Shown: positions 1-7,708, counted from the first letter of the stretch. The stretch is 13,849 nt of DNA from Bacteroidetes bacterium UBA4009 (GCA_002384205.1 DGBH01000096.1:1207-15055); one strand, 5' to 3'. Notes: generated by a model not told the origin, from the sequence alone. Numbers and translations are program-made.

Positions 1-94
1 CAATAAGTGTTACATCAAATTTATCATGCATCATTAATGCTGCTAACCAACCAGCAGTACCACCCCCACATATTAATACTTTATCTTTGCCCAT
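1..94 (-). CDS. Flavin-dependent tryptophan-halogenase-like protein, N-terminus only (runs off the left edge)
   Basis: Reading the minus strand from the ATG at 94-92 gives about 31 residues beginning MGKDKVLICGGGTAGWLAA. The Gly-x-Gly-x-x-Gly stretch at residues 10-15 followed by Trp16-Leu-Ala-Ala is the FAD-binding signature of flavin-dependent tryptophan halogenases, a family that uses FADH2, O2 and halide to halogenate indole or other aromatic groups. A strong ribosome binding site, AAGGGG (103-108, minus strand), sits 8 nt upstream. The gene overlaps the end of the preceding radical SAM gene by 22 bp, so it is the last visible member of the long minus-strand operon. A characterised viral member of the family exists (VirX1, a halogenase of cyanophage Syn10), so a phage location is not unprecedented. 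The catalytic lysine and the WxWxIP motif lie outside the window, so activity cannot be judged. A different FAD-dependent oxidoreductase is possible but less likely given GGGTAGW. Confidence 0.85.
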   Translation of the reverse strand, partial: MGKDKVLICGGGTAGWLAALMMHDKFDVTLI

Positions 95-978
95 TCTAAC
101 AACCCCTTATATCCATTACAACTGTTAGTTAAATCTGTAACATATCTATAATGTTCAGTTAAACAATGACCGTAGTATTCACAATTTCTACATATGTCAC
201 TTGTATTATCTTTTGCTTCGTTTTTAGCCCACTCTCTATACTCATCAAACGAATTCAATTCTAGAAAGTATTCATTGTCGTCTTCATCAAATTCTAGAAC
301 GGAAAACTTACCATTAGGATTAATGTAAACATGATTATTACTGAATGCATCGTAGTATTTTGCAATTGAATCTTCTATGCGATGTCTGTTTTCAAACTCA
401 AACGGCAAGTCCATCTCAAGCCATTTAATAACAAAGTCCTCGAAGTCCTTATGAGTAACATCTTGTTGGTTAGCTTGGTTCGTTGAATATGGTTTAATCT
501 CTACAGAACGAATATTAGATAACATACTTAATTGTTGTACCATAGACTTAACGTCCATATCAATAACTTTTCTGCTAGCAAGTATTAGAATTGAGATTGG
601 AACAGGACACATAACCATATTAGTAAATACTAAATCAGATTTTTCACGAGCGTCAAAGTCATATGATACTGAAAGAGATATATCCTTATCATGCATATAT
701 GGCTTAGGAGATGCATAGTTCGTTATAATATTAATATCGCTTTGATAATATCTACGAATAATTTCTTTCATAGCATAGAAGTATGAGTCGCCCAGCACAC
801 TAATCTCGCCACCGTACAAATCAACGTGCTCAATCGGGGTGTGTTTTGCTACCTCAGACAAGCGCTGATCAAGAACATTTAAATCTATTTTATTCTTATC
901 CGCTAATTGATCTGATGTTAGATAACAGAAATCACATCTAAAGTTGCACAAGTAAGTTGGGTTTAATGATATAATCAT
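73..978 (-). CDS. Radical SAM protein with C-terminal SPASM/twitch-like cysteines
   Basis: This 301-aa protein has the radical SAM cluster motif CxxxCxxC at Cys11, Cys15 and Cys18, which binds the 4Fe-4S cluster that cleaves S-adenosylmethionine, and a GGE motif (YGGEIS, about residues 55-60) that contacts the SAM amino group. Near the C-terminus Cys263, Cys266, Cys272 and Cys287 (CX2CX5CX14C) resemble a reduced SPASM or twitch domain holding an auxiliary Fe-S cluster, common in enzymes that modify peptides or proteins. Substrate and reaction are unknown. Its ATG overlaps the upstream oxygenase stop in an ATGA junction (975-978), implying translational coupling, and its own end overlaps the halogenase start. 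It is the shortest of the four radical SAM proteins here and its middle is divergent. The radical SAM assignment is firm; the auxiliary domain is likely. Confidence 0.92.
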   Translation of the reverse strand: MIISLNPTYLCNFRCDFCYLTSDQLADKNKIDLNVLDQRLSEVAKHTPIEHVDLYGGEISVLGDSYFYAMKEIIRRYYQSDINIITNYASPKPYMHDKDISLSVSYDFDAREKSDLVFTNMVMCPVPISILILASRKVIDMDVKSMVQQLSMLSNIRSVEIKPYSTNQANQQDVTHKDFEDFVIKWLEMDLPFEFENRHRIEDSIAKYYDAFSNNHVYINPNGKFSVLEFDEDDNEYFLELNSFDEYREWAKNEAKDNTSDICRNCEYYGHCLTEHYRYVTDLTNSCNGYKGLLEWAKIKY

Positions 979-1694
979 AGTAACTGTATATCTTTATAGA
1001 AACCAGACTTCAGCGTGTTTGTTTTCCACAAAGAACTAAATCCTAGTGTTGCAATTATAGTATATCTTGTTTTATCAGCGCTGAGCTTTGTTACTCTATG
1101 TACAAATGATGGATCGTTATTATTAAGAACAACTACTTGGTTTCTGTTAGGAACGAATCTTTGTGTTACTTCTACATTGCTTGTTAGAATATCATCTAAG
1201 CTTTTTTCTGGAACCCAATGCGGCATAGGATCACCTTCGCGATATAATGTATCAGGTCTGCCTACTAAAAGATGTCCACCATCATCAGGATTAAAATCAT
1301 CCATATTAGGATAACACAGTATTTGTAGAAACGTTCCGTCGTACCCATCGAAGTGCCAAGGCATCTCTCCGCCTGATGTTACTTTGTTAATATTAACATG
1401 TATCTCGTCAAACTCTCCGTAAACGTGGCGCCAATAATCAAAGTACGGGGATTTAATAACTTCTTTGAAGAATTCCACATAAGGCTTTTTACCTTCAACA
1501 TAAACAGGCTCTTCTCTTTCATTATATTCTCTGTCCCATACAGGGTTAGTTATAGCAGTACCATAACTACTTTCTGTGCAAAATTTCTCTGAAAGCAATT
1601 GAGCAAACAGCATTGCAGAGAATGACGAATCAACATCAACTATGTCTGCGCCTTTCAGATATAAGTTGTTAAAGTTTGGACTATTACTTAGCAT
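975..1694 (-). CDS. 2OG-Fe(II) oxygenase (HxD...H type)
   Basis: This 239-aa protein carries the facial triad expected of 2-oxoglutarate- and Fe(II)-dependent dioxygenases: His114-Phe-Asp116 (in MPWHFDGYDG), distal His199 (FVHRV), and Arg210 in RYTI, placed to hold the 2OG carboxylate. A GGHLL strand lies between them (about 139-143). Such enzymes typically hydroxylate or otherwise oxidise a substrate using O2 and 2OG; the substrate here is unknown. The protein resembles the 212-aa oxygenase at 3238-3876 in the same operon: both have an N-terminal AM-x3-QLL-x-E segment, an LNN-x-(N/D)P-x-FVH stretch and RYTI, so they look like paralogs. It overlaps the upstream gene by 11 bp and the downstream radical SAM gene by 4 bp, so translation is probably coupled. 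There is no signal peptide or membrane segment. Confidence 0.9.
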   Translation of the reverse strand: MLSNSPNFNNLYLKGADIVDVDSSFSAMLFAQLLSEKFCTESSYGTAITNPVWDREYNEREEPVYVEGKKPYVEFFKEVIKSPYFDYWRHVYGEFDEIHVNINKVTSGGEMPWHFDGYDGTFLQILCYPNMDDFNPDDGGHLLVGRPDTLYREGDPMPHWVPEKSLDDILTSNVEVTQRFVPNRNQVVVLNNNDPSFVHRVTKLSADKTRYTIIATLGFSSLWKTNTLKSGFYKDIQLL

Positions 1695-2262
1695 AGTTAA
1701 TATTTACAGATAATCTCATTTCTGGTCCATGTACGTGCGATGAACTATGCCAATGCCAACCGTCAAACACAACCATTCTGTTAGGCTCAGGTTTAGACTG
1801 GAATTTAATAGTAAAATCTTCATGTTTGAACGCGTTATATTTTTCGTCAGGGCCGTACTCTTCAAATATATTAGTTGGCGCGTCGCTACTAGTTAGGTAA
1901 TATAATTGAGACCAATGCTCTATGCTAGGTTGATCTATATGAGGAGTGTGTGGTTTATCGGGACCTGTATTTAATATCATACCTACTCTAACTCTGAGTA
2001 ATTTATTTTTATCGATAATTATGGGTTCAATTATTTTTAAAGCAGTTCTATCTTTTATTTCTTCTGTTGAATTCCGACCTATTCCTTTCCCACTATCGTA
2101 TATGCTACACGCGAAGCCCCATTGTTCCCGACCATGTGCGTAATTGCCCACAGAACCGTGTGTTACATTAGTAACAAATTTCCAATTTGGTGCTTCTGAC
2201 GTAAAATAATTTAGTATTGTTTTAAATTCTACAGGCGACAGTGCATTATCCGTTATTTGCAT
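1684..2262 (-). CDS. 2OG-Fe(II) oxygenase (HxD...H type, second subfamily)
   Basis: This 192-aa protein has His108-Ile-Asp110 (TPHIDQP), a distal histidine in WHWHSSS (most likely His172), and Arg183 (MRLSVNIN) as the candidate 2OG-binding arginine. This order and spacing fit a double-stranded beta-helix Fe(II)/2OG dioxygenase. It differs clearly from the neighbouring 239-aa oxygenase and seems to be a separate subfamily, not a duplicate. The second half is typical of phage enzymes of this class, with a tyrosine-rich strand (QLYYLTS) after the HxD motif and VVFDGWHWH near the end. It overlaps the upstream radical SAM gene by 17 bp and the downstream oxygenase by 11 bp. The fold and metal site are well supported. 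The substrate is unknown; a protein side chain or sugar in the virion is possible but inferred only from context. Confidence 0.88.
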   Translation of the reverse strand: MQITDNALSPVEFKTILNYFTSEAPNWKFVTNVTHGSVGNYAHGREQWGFACSIYDSGKGIGRNSTEEIKDRTALKIIEPIIIDKNKLLRVRVGMILNTGPDKPHTPHIDQPSIEHWSQLYYLTSSDAPTNIFEEYGPDEKYNAFKHEDFTIKFQSKPEPNRMVVFDGWHWHSSSHVHGPEMRLSVNINYAK

Positions 2263-3247
2263 CTATAATCCTCGGCGCTAATTGTTTCATCAATGTACAG
2301 TGGGTCTCAACCATATTATGTCGTCTAGTGTCTTTTACTGTTTTCTTGCATCCGTTACATATTTGGAACATCGGGCACGAATAGCATTCACCATCAGATC
2401 TCATTGTTTGAATATCAGGATCATGTTGTAATGGAGTAAAGAATTCACCAGCCATTTCTCTCTCAAAATCAATAGCGTATTCTCTGTCATCGCCCATCGC
2501 TCCACAGCTATAATAATCTCCGCTTGGTTGCAAAGCTCTAATAGTACTATCACATGCTCTATTCTGAGGGCACATCATAGATTCATTACGAAGCCGCTCA
2601 ACCATTTGTTTGGTGTTAAACTCCCACTCAGTTAAACCGGCCTCATATACATCTAAATAGATACTATACATTTTTGATAATTGATAAGGCCGACCTGCAA
2701 TACCAGACGCCATTGTGTAGTTCAGTTTACATTCAACACCCATCTTTTTTGCAAGGCGCACATTATCAAGCGCCTTGTCTGCATTAACTTCATCTATAAC
2801 TGAAATAAATCCTGGTCTATACCCAACTAGTTCTAACATTTTATCTGATACAGCCCAGAAGTCTTCTTCACTGAATACAGAATAATCACCCTTTAGTCTT
2901 GAGTCGCCGTAATGAAAACTTGTTGTAATACCTATACGGGGATGTAAGAAGATATCAAGCCATTTTTCTGGCTTCATATAAAATGGCCATAGGTTTGTTG
3001 TAAATGCTACTGTAGTAGGATAGTCGTGTTCGTCAAGATGCGCAAGCAGCTTTGTGTAATAAGATGGCTTCATCATTAAAGGATCGCCACCGTTTACAAT
3101 GATAGTATGTGTGTCAGGAAATCTTCTAAGAAATGTGTAAATATGTTCTAAACCTAGTTCATCACTAACATCATCTGCAATAGATGTACTTGAACAGAAT
3201 GTACATTTAAAATTACATCTCTCGGTTGGTTTAATAATTAATTCCAT
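2246..3247 (-). CDS. Radical SAM/SPASM protein
   Basis: This 333-aa protein opens with MELIIKPTERCNFKCTFC, placing the radical SAM cysteines at 11, 15 and 18, and has a GGD (NGGDPL, about residues 53-58) in the GGE position. Additional cysteines occur around residues 226-250 and then at 288, 291, 297, 300 and 317 (CX2CX5CX2CX16C). These form a SPASM-type domain that normally holds one or two auxiliary 4Fe-4S clusters. SPASM proteins commonly modify ribosomally made peptides or proteins, for example sulfatase-maturing enzymes and RiPP maturases. The last spacing is CX2C where SPASM usually has CX3C. No sulfatase or obvious short precursor peptide is adjacent. Its 5' end overlaps the upstream oxygenase by 10 bp and its 3' end overlaps the next oxygenase by 17 bp. 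The start at 3247 is kept because it puts the CxxxCxxC motif at the usual distance from the N-terminus. Confidence 0.92.
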   Translation of the reverse strand: MELIIKPTERCNFKCTFCSSTSIADDVSDELGLEHIYTFLRRFPDTHTIIVNGGDPLMMKPSYYTKLLAHLDEHDYPTTVAFTTNLWPFYMKPEKWLDIFLHPRIGITTSFHYGDSRLKGDYSVFSEEDFWAVSDKMLELVGYRPGFISVIDEVNADKALDNVRLAKKMGVECKLNYTMASGIAGRPYQLSKMYSIYLDVYEAGLTEWEFNTKQMVERLRNESMMCPQNRACDSTIRALQPSGDYYSCGAMGDDREYAIDFEREMAGEFFTPLQHDPDIQTMRSDGECYSCPMFQICNGCKKTVKDTRRHNMVETHCTLMKQLAPRIIDANNG

Positions 3248-3876
3248 AAAGATATTCCAGCATTAATAGTATATCTATTAACTTTATTGTTTGTTAGTTT
3301 TGCTACAGAATGCACAAATTTTGGGTTCATGTTATTCAGCAAGATAATCTTACCGTTGCCAGGATAAGCTGTGTGTTTAACATCAATTTCATTCTCATCA
3401 GGCCACTCTCTTTCACCGATTTGAAGATATGATTTCCATTCTTCGTTCCATTGGTGTTGTTCTGTAAAGTATATTAGAAATCCCATATCGTGGTCTTCTA
3501 CACCGTCCCAATGCCATTTAAGATCATCAGAGCCATTCCAAACATCAATGAATTTGATCTTTTGTTGATAACCGCATACAGTCTCAAACCATGATGAATA
3601 ATAATCTTCTTTAAGTAATTCTTCTATTACTGTTTGATATGCCGGCGGAACAATAGCTAGGCTTTGTTTGTTAATCTCTTGCTCTTTACCTCTAAGATAC
3701 TTTTGATCTTGATTTTGAGCTTCACCACCTTTATTAATACTCCAGTCTGGAACTTCTTTGTACACAGGATGATCAATCCAATTCTCGCATAGCAGCTGTC
3801 CCCAAACCATAGCAGTTAAATGTGGTGGCATCTGCCATTCATCGTAGCCATCTTTATAAAATTTATTAATATTCAT
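3238..3876 (-). CDS. 2OG-Fe(II) oxygenase (paralog of the 975-1694 gene)
   Basis: This 212-aa protein has His122-Trp-Asp124 (KWHWDGVED), His189 (KFVHSV) and Arg201 (RYTINAG), the Fe(II) and 2-oxoglutarate ligands in the order expected for a double-stranded beta-helix dioxygenase. It shares with the 239-aa oxygenase at 975-1694 an N-terminal AM-x3-QLL-x-E segment (residues 22-31) and the (L)LNN-x-NP-x-FVH and RYTI motifs, which suggests an old duplication within the operon. It begins in an ATGA overlap with the preceding oxygenase stop (3873-3876) and ends 10 bp inside the next radical SAM gene. A one-mismatch late promoter octamer (CATAAATA, 3908-3915 minus strand) lies about 35 bp upstream. 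The substrate is unknown. Confidence 0.9.
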   Translation of the reverse strand: MNINKFYKDGYDEWQMPPHLTAMVWGQLLCENWIDHPVYKEVPDWSINKGGEAQNQDQKYLRGKEQEINKQSLAIVPPAYQTVIEELLKEDYYSSWFETVCGYQQKIKFIDVWNGSDDLKWHWDGVEDHDMGFLIYFTEQHQWNEEWKSYLQIGEREWPDENEIDVKHTAYPGNGKIILLNNMNPKFVHSVAKLTNNKVNRYTINAGISLWN

Positions 3877-4346
3877 ATCGACGTCGCTCCCATATATGAC
3901 TCACCTGTATTTATGCTACCTAGCTGAATTTCAGTAACAATAGCTTTTCTTACTATTCCGCGAAATGGAGCAGCTGTGTGATAAATGTATGATGGGAAGA
4001 TTATTGTTGTGCCTGTTTTAGGTTGCAGAATATAAGGAGCAAACTGGTTGCCAAATTCTTGCGGGTATCCTCTATTAGCATTATTCCTCGGATCGTGGAG
4101 TAATAATTCTCCACCTTCTCCTGAGATACAGTCGTAATATATAGATGTGAAATGTGAGTGACCGTGATTATGCGGCGCCATCCAATATCCAGATTCTGGG
4201 GTTGTATCCCACTTTCTGATATCGTATTTGAAGTCTTCTAATTCAAGTTGATAATGCTTCTGCAAGAAATGAGCATATCGCTCAATTGGATCTTTATAAC
4301 CATCATCGTGTACTTGTATCGGCGTGGACCACATCATAAACCTCAC
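3873..4346 (-). CDS. Putative 2OG-Fe(II) oxygenase with HNH in the HxD position (TIGR02466/PF13759-like)
   Basis: This 157-aa protein has His59-Asn-His61 (MAPHNHGHSH), GGELLLHDPR (Asp86), His123 (PSYIYHTAAP) and Arg133. The pattern of a His-rich start, GGEL...DPR and a distal YH...P matches the family of putative 2OG-Fe(II) oxygenases known as TIGR02466, common in marine phages, in which H-x-H appears where classical enzymes have H-x-D. The stretch DPRNNANRGY is nearly repeated in the plus-strand oxygenase at 9862-10422 (DPRSNANRGY). With the start at 4346 the gene overlaps the upstream radical SAM gene by 44 bp. Methionines at residues 4 and 5 (codons starting 4337 and 4334) would give 35 or 32 bp, so the true start is uncertain. 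It is short for a 2OG oxygenase and its activity is unproven; Fe binding by the two-His motif is inferred. Confidence 0.83.
   Translation of the reverse strand: MRFMMWSTPIQVHDDGYKDPIERYAHFLQKHYQLELEDFKYDIRKWDTTPESGYWMAPHNHGHSHFTSIYYDCISGEGGELLLHDPRNNANRGYPQEFGNQFAPYILQPKTGTTIIFPSYIYHTAAPFRGIVRKAIVTEIQLGSINTGESYMGATSI
3908..3915 (-). promoter_or_regulatory. Possible weak late promoter before the 212-aa oxygenase
   Basis: The minus strand reads CATAAATA, one mismatch from the late octamer, 32 bp before the start at 3876. That spacing matches the good promoters in this window, but the octamer is imperfect and lies inside a coding region. Confidence 0.25.
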
Positions 4347-5295
4347 TTAACCAACATGCTTCTTGAGTTCTAAAACTCTGCATATGATTAGACAAAAAAC
4401 AACCCATAGAACAGTATTGAAAGTGCGGACAGGTTAAACAACTATATTGCTTAAACCATTCTTGCTCCATGTCTTGCTTAGTTGTCGTTACATTTTTAAA
4501 ATCTTTTAGTAGGATAGTACAATTGCCATAAGTATTATTTGGCATTATTGTTACTGTATCCATACAGCTCATTTGTTTCTTAATCTTGCTCGTATAATCT
4601 GCAAAAGGTAATGCTTTAGGATAATGTTCAAGCATATAAAGCATAAAGTCGCGTAGTAATACATCATTAGGAATAAACATCGCCATGTTCTTTTCCGGTG
4701 TATAGTAGTCAAAGTAAACATCAAAATGATCATATAGATAATCAAAAAATTCAACATTACCTTTCATAAACTTATTTATAGTCGGCTTAGTCATGATGAT
4801 ATTAACGGATTTAATATGATCTTTGTACTTCTTTACATTGCGCTTAAATATCTCAAATGTATCACTATTAAAGCGAGCCGCAGGATCAAAGCTAGTTATT
4901 AATGTAGGATTAGAAATTAACAGCAAATGATCTAAATCATCGGTGTTATTAAATACCATGTTGCTAGTAAAGCATATCTCTAGATTAATGTTTTGTTCTA
5001 CTGACCATGCGTTTAATTCGTGACACACATATTGGTAATCAGTATAGACGTGTAAAGGTAATACATCAGCAAAAACTTCTCCACCCATAAAGTGAACACT
5101 GTATTCTTCTTTTGGTGTTTTTAATATAACTTCTTTTACTGTATTAATCTTTTCAACAATAGTCTTAACACCTTCTAGACTATTGTGGTCTTGGTTGCAA
5201 AACTTACAGCTTAAGTTGCAGAATTCAAACAAGGTAACAATGATTTCGCCAGTCTTGCCTCGCTTGTCCAGCTTTGTTATCATATCAAGTGACAT
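4303..5295 (-). CDS. Radical SAM/SPASM protein
   Basis: This 330-aa protein has the radical SAM cysteines at 26, 30 and 33 (FCNLSCKFC), a GGE motif in HFMGGEVF (about residues 68-75), and a C-terminal set Cys286, Cys289, Cys295, Cys299 and Cys314. The spacing CX2CX5CX3CX14C is the canonical SPASM arrangement for auxiliary Fe-S clusters. Such enzymes use a 5'-deoxyadenosyl radical to attack C-H bonds, often in peptides or proteins. The N-terminus is about 15 residues longer than in its three relatives; Met5 (codon at 5283) is an alternative start that would still leave the motif intact. It overlaps the upstream oxygenase by 11 bp and the downstream one by up to 44 bp. A perfect TATAAATA lies inside the gene at 4773-4780 (minus strand) and may supply extra transcription of the genes downstream. 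The substrate is unknown. Confidence 0.92.
   Translation of the reverse strand: MSLDMITKLDKRGKTGEIIVTLFEFCNLSCKFCNQDHNSLEGVKTIVEKINTVKEVILKTPKEEYSVHFMGGEVFADVLPLHVYTDYQYVCHELNAWSVEQNINLEICFTSNMVFNNTDDLDHLLLISNPTLITSFDPAARFNSDTFEIFKRNVKKYKDHIKSVNIIMTKPTINKFMKGNVEFFDYLYDHFDVYFDYYTPEKNMAMFIPNDVLLRDFMLYMLEHYPKALPFADYTSKIKKQMSCMDTVTIMPNNTYGNCTILLKDFKNVTTTKQDMEQEWFKQYSCLTCPHFQYCSMGCFLSNHMQSFRTQEACWLSEVYDVVHADTSTR
4773..4780 (-). promoter_or_regulatory. Possible internal late promoter inside a radical SAM gene
   Basis: An exact minus-strand TATAAATA within coding sequence, about 430 bp before the next gene start. It could boost the distal half of the operon, or be a chance match in AT-rich DNA. Confidence 0.35.
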
Positions 5296-5827
5296 TATTA
5301 AATACCATGTTGCATACTAAACTGTATCGGGTTTCATTACCTAGATATGGAGTAACCTCATGCCAAACATAGTATGGTGCAATTACCATAAGCCCAGTTC
5401 GTGGCTTTATCTCAATATAAGGACCTTGTGAAAATGACTTCTTACTAAGAAATCTTGGATCGTATAATCTTAACTTGCCGCCCTCATCTGATTCATTAAC
5501 ATAATACACGCCGAACGCGTCGATAACATCGTGGTTATGACATGACTTAAAGTCGCCGTGCTTCATAGGATTTACCATATTCATTGAATCTATATCAAAG
5601 TCAGGAGTTTCATTATACTGACTACACAGATCTTTAAAGCCTTCTATAAAGTATGATCTAATAGTCTGCATATTATCAGACACCCATAGATCAACATTAT
5701 GATCAGCTACAGGCTCAGGAGTCATAGCTGATATTGCTTTTGTAATATTTAAAACATCTTGATTGAAGTCGTTGCTATTATCAAATTGTTTAACCCATAT
5801 CGAAGATTCATAGCAGTTTTGTATCAT
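5285..5827 (-). CDS. Putative 2OG-Fe(II) oxygenase with HNH motif (TIGR02466/PF13759-like)
   Basis: This 180-aa protein has His97-Asn-His99 (SCHNHDVID), the GGKLRLYDPR strand (Asp123), His156 (YYVWHEVTP) and Arg167 (TRYSL). It matches the same TIGR02466-like subfamily as the genes at 3873-4346 and 9862-10422, but lacks their NANRGY segment after DPR and has its own insertion (FLSKKSFSQGP). The two-His motif replaces the usual HxD; in this family the replacement is general, so it does not by itself mean the enzyme is dead. It starts in a 4-bp ATGA overlap with the preceding 385-aa gene and ends 11 bp inside a radical SAM gene, which places it at the junction between the uncharacterised proteins and the enzyme-rich part of the operon. 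The reaction is presumably an oxidation of an unknown substrate. Confidence 0.84.
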   Translation of the reverse strand: MIQNCYESSIWVKQFDNSNDFNQDVLNITKAISAMTPEPVADHNVDLWVSDNMQTIRSYFIEGFKDLCSQYNETPDFDIDSMNMVNPMKHGDFKSCHNHDVIDAFGVYYVNESDEGGKLRLYDPRFLSKKSFSQGPYIEIKPRTGLMVIAPYYVWHEVTPYLGNETRYSLVCNMVFNNVT

Positions 5828-6981
5828 AGACTAAATATACTCAGCTCATCGTCTTCGTCAACAGCTAACTTATAGATATAACTTAAGAACAAAGCGTTAA
5901 CCTTAATTCTATCTTCGCATTCAAATACAGATGGTCCTAAGTAAGTTTTATCAGTGTTTAATATGGTTGTGATATTAGCAGACGTAAAGTTTTGTACTGA
6001 AACATTATCATGAACAAAATTCATCATCTGATCTGTAAGCGCTTCTTCTTGAGGAGTAACATCCTCTGTAATAGAAGCTATCATTGCGGTACGGATATCA
6101 CTAAATCGAATGTTTGGATGTCTTGTCTGATAATCTGGTGTAAAATATTTCTCATCGTCATCAAACAACCAACGTGTTTTATCATTAGTATCTTTAAGAT
6201 CTAATAAGTCATTACTTGCGTCTACAGTAACGCCTAGCACCGTTTGTACCCAAGGTCTGAACATATTGTTAAACAAAGTAGATTTTAAGAACGTACCTTC
6301 TTCATTAACTCTTGATACCATAAGCTTATACATCTTTTGGCCAAGAAAAACGTCGTAGGTTTCGTCGCCAGCTAGTCTATTAGCAATCATAAACTCAATA
6401 CCAATTTTCTGTTTAGCAGAAGCAATAAAAGTAGTATACGCAGCATCTTCTAAATCTCGTGATATGCTGTCATAAACACTAAGAAATTCTGTTTGTGTTC
6501 TAGGTATCCACGAAGCAGCATTATCGATTTGTTGTTGCTCGCCAGCTCCACCCCATACAAAACTAGTAGTGTTTAGCATTTGGCTGAATGTTCTAAATAT
6601 GTTATATGTTTTCCATGCAACATCTCTTGACATATCTGGAAAGAATATTTTTAAAAATTTAGAAAAGATCTTATCATATGCAATTGTATCAACGTGAATA
6701 TTTACTTTGCCTTTTGTTAACAAAGCATCAAAGAATGCTAGGTCATTAAGATAAGGAATAACGATTTGTTCGTCATTACGATCTAAGGCGCCAACTTCAG
6801 CGGTACCAACAAGATCTTCGTAGGTATCTACCCTGTGCATTTGTTCACCCATATTCGTATGGATGGCTTCTAGTTCATCCCAAATAAGACTCGGAATGTT
6901 TGGAGAGCAAAGTAGGTTATCAGTATTGTTGTCCATCATAAAGTCGTACTTTACGTAAACTCTATCGAATAGCAGAAACAT
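5824..6981 (-). CDS. Uncharacterised acidic 385-aa phage protein
   Basis: I do not recognise a named family. The protein is acidic, mostly predicted helical, has only two cysteines (residues 25 and 357), and shows no signal peptide, membrane segment or nucleotide-binding motif. The N-terminus reads MFLLFDRVYVKYDFMMDNN; a methionine at residue 15 or 16 could be an alternative start, but the first Met overlaps the upstream gene by only 20 bp, in line with other junctions here, so it is kept. Repeated Trp and Phe and several Asp-Asp clusters suggest a globular protein. It lies between the 248-aa unknown protein and an oxygenase, downstream of the Cys-His repeat protein and its late promoters, so it should be expressed late. 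Candidate roles are a minor virion protein, an assembly factor or a scaffold for the modifying enzymes. None is supported by a motif. Confidence 0.75.
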   Translation of the reverse strand: MFLLFDRVYVKYDFMMDNNTDNLLCSPNIPSLIWDELEAIHTNMGEQMHRVDTYEDLVGTAEVGALDRNDEQIVIPYLNDLAFFDALLTKGKVNIHVDTIAYDKIFSKFLKIFFPDMSRDVAWKTYNIFRTFSQMLNTTSFVWGGAGEQQQIDNAASWIPRTQTEFLSVYDSISRDLEDAAYTTFIASAKQKIGIEFMIANRLAGDETYDVFLGQKMYKLMVSRVNEEGTFLKSTLFNNMFRPWVQTVLGVTVDASNDLLDLKDTNDKTRWLFDDDEKYFTPDYQTRHPNIRFSDIRTAMIASITEDVTPQEEALTDQMMNFVHDNVSVQNFTSANITTILNTDKTYLGPSVFECEDRIKVNALFLSYIYKLAVDEDDELSIFSL

Positions 6982-7708
6982 TGTCCAGTCCTTTTTCTAT
7001 ATTAGCGGAAAACTCGTCATGCAGAATCTCTCCTGATGAGATACCCCACGTAATGATTGCCATCGTATTGTTTTCATGGTTCCAAAATGTAAATAGGTCT
7101 TGCCCTTTAAACATTGGCTCGTTAAACTGTTTCTCGAAATAATATACTTCGCGATCAGCACTTAATAGTTCTTGTATGATCTCATGTCTAAATAACATCA
7201 CGAAGTTTACACCACAGTAGTCGTAATCGTCTATTGTTTCAAATTCTTTCGATATCAAATCACATAAGTCATTATCTTCACCTACTGTTGTTAACGCGTA
7301 TAGAGAACAACTTGCTAGCATAGTCAACCATGTTTGTATTAGATCTTGATTATCTTCGCAGAAACTACAAATCTCTTCGCGTGTTAGAATATCTTCACAC
7401 TCGTATCTAACAAAAAATTCTAAGTAAGACAGCTCAAATAAAATCTGTAGAACACACGCTTCTAATTCATAGTTTTTAATAACCAACTTTGCATTCATGT
7501 AATCTTTAATAAAAGAGAACTTATCTACAGTTGATACTTTGTCCCATCCAGTTAATTTAGAAGGAACATCTAAATTGCTCAAATATGTTATAAGCTTATC
7601 ACCTTTTAAAATACTTTCGGCGTAATCAATATTGAAAACAATAGTATCATCACTAAAATATTCCTTGAGCAACTCAATAGGAATAGGAGCCACTGTATTT
7701 TTTATCAT
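6962..7708 (-). CDS. Uncharacterised acidic 248-aa protein immediately after the Cys-His repeat protein
   Basis: I cannot assign a family. The protein starts one base inside the stop codon of the Cys-His repeat gene (TAATG at 7706-7710), so the two are almost certainly translationally coupled. It begins MIKNTVAPIPIELLKEYFSD and has an early segment FNIDYAES...YLSNLDVP (about 25-49) that looks like a compact conserved domain, followed by a helical, acidic remainder with scattered cysteines (85, 104, 114, 117, 134, 149, 165), including one CxxC (114-117). No catalytic motif is clear. Tight coupling to the putative structural or substrate protein suggests a partner, chaperone or recognition role, by inference only. 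I have the impression that similar gene pairs exist in other marine myoviruses, but this needs a database check. Confidence 0.75.
   Translation of the reverse strand: MIKNTVAPIPIELLKEYFSDDTIVFNIDYAESILKGDKLITYLSNLDVPSKLTGWDKVSTVDKFSFIKDYMNAKLVIKNYELEACVLQILFELSYLEFFVRYECEDILTREEICSFCEDNQDLIQTWLTMLASCSLYALTTVGEDNDLCDLISKEFETIDDYDYCGVNFVMLFRHEIIQELLSADREVYYFEKQFNEPMFKGQDLFTFWNHENNTMAIITWGISSGEILHDEFSANIEKGLDNVSAIR

Noticed and set aside
1015..1592. Plus-strand open frames opposite the 239-aa oxygenase.
   Set aside because: They are antisense shadows of a gene with a clear metal triad, without ribosome binding sites.
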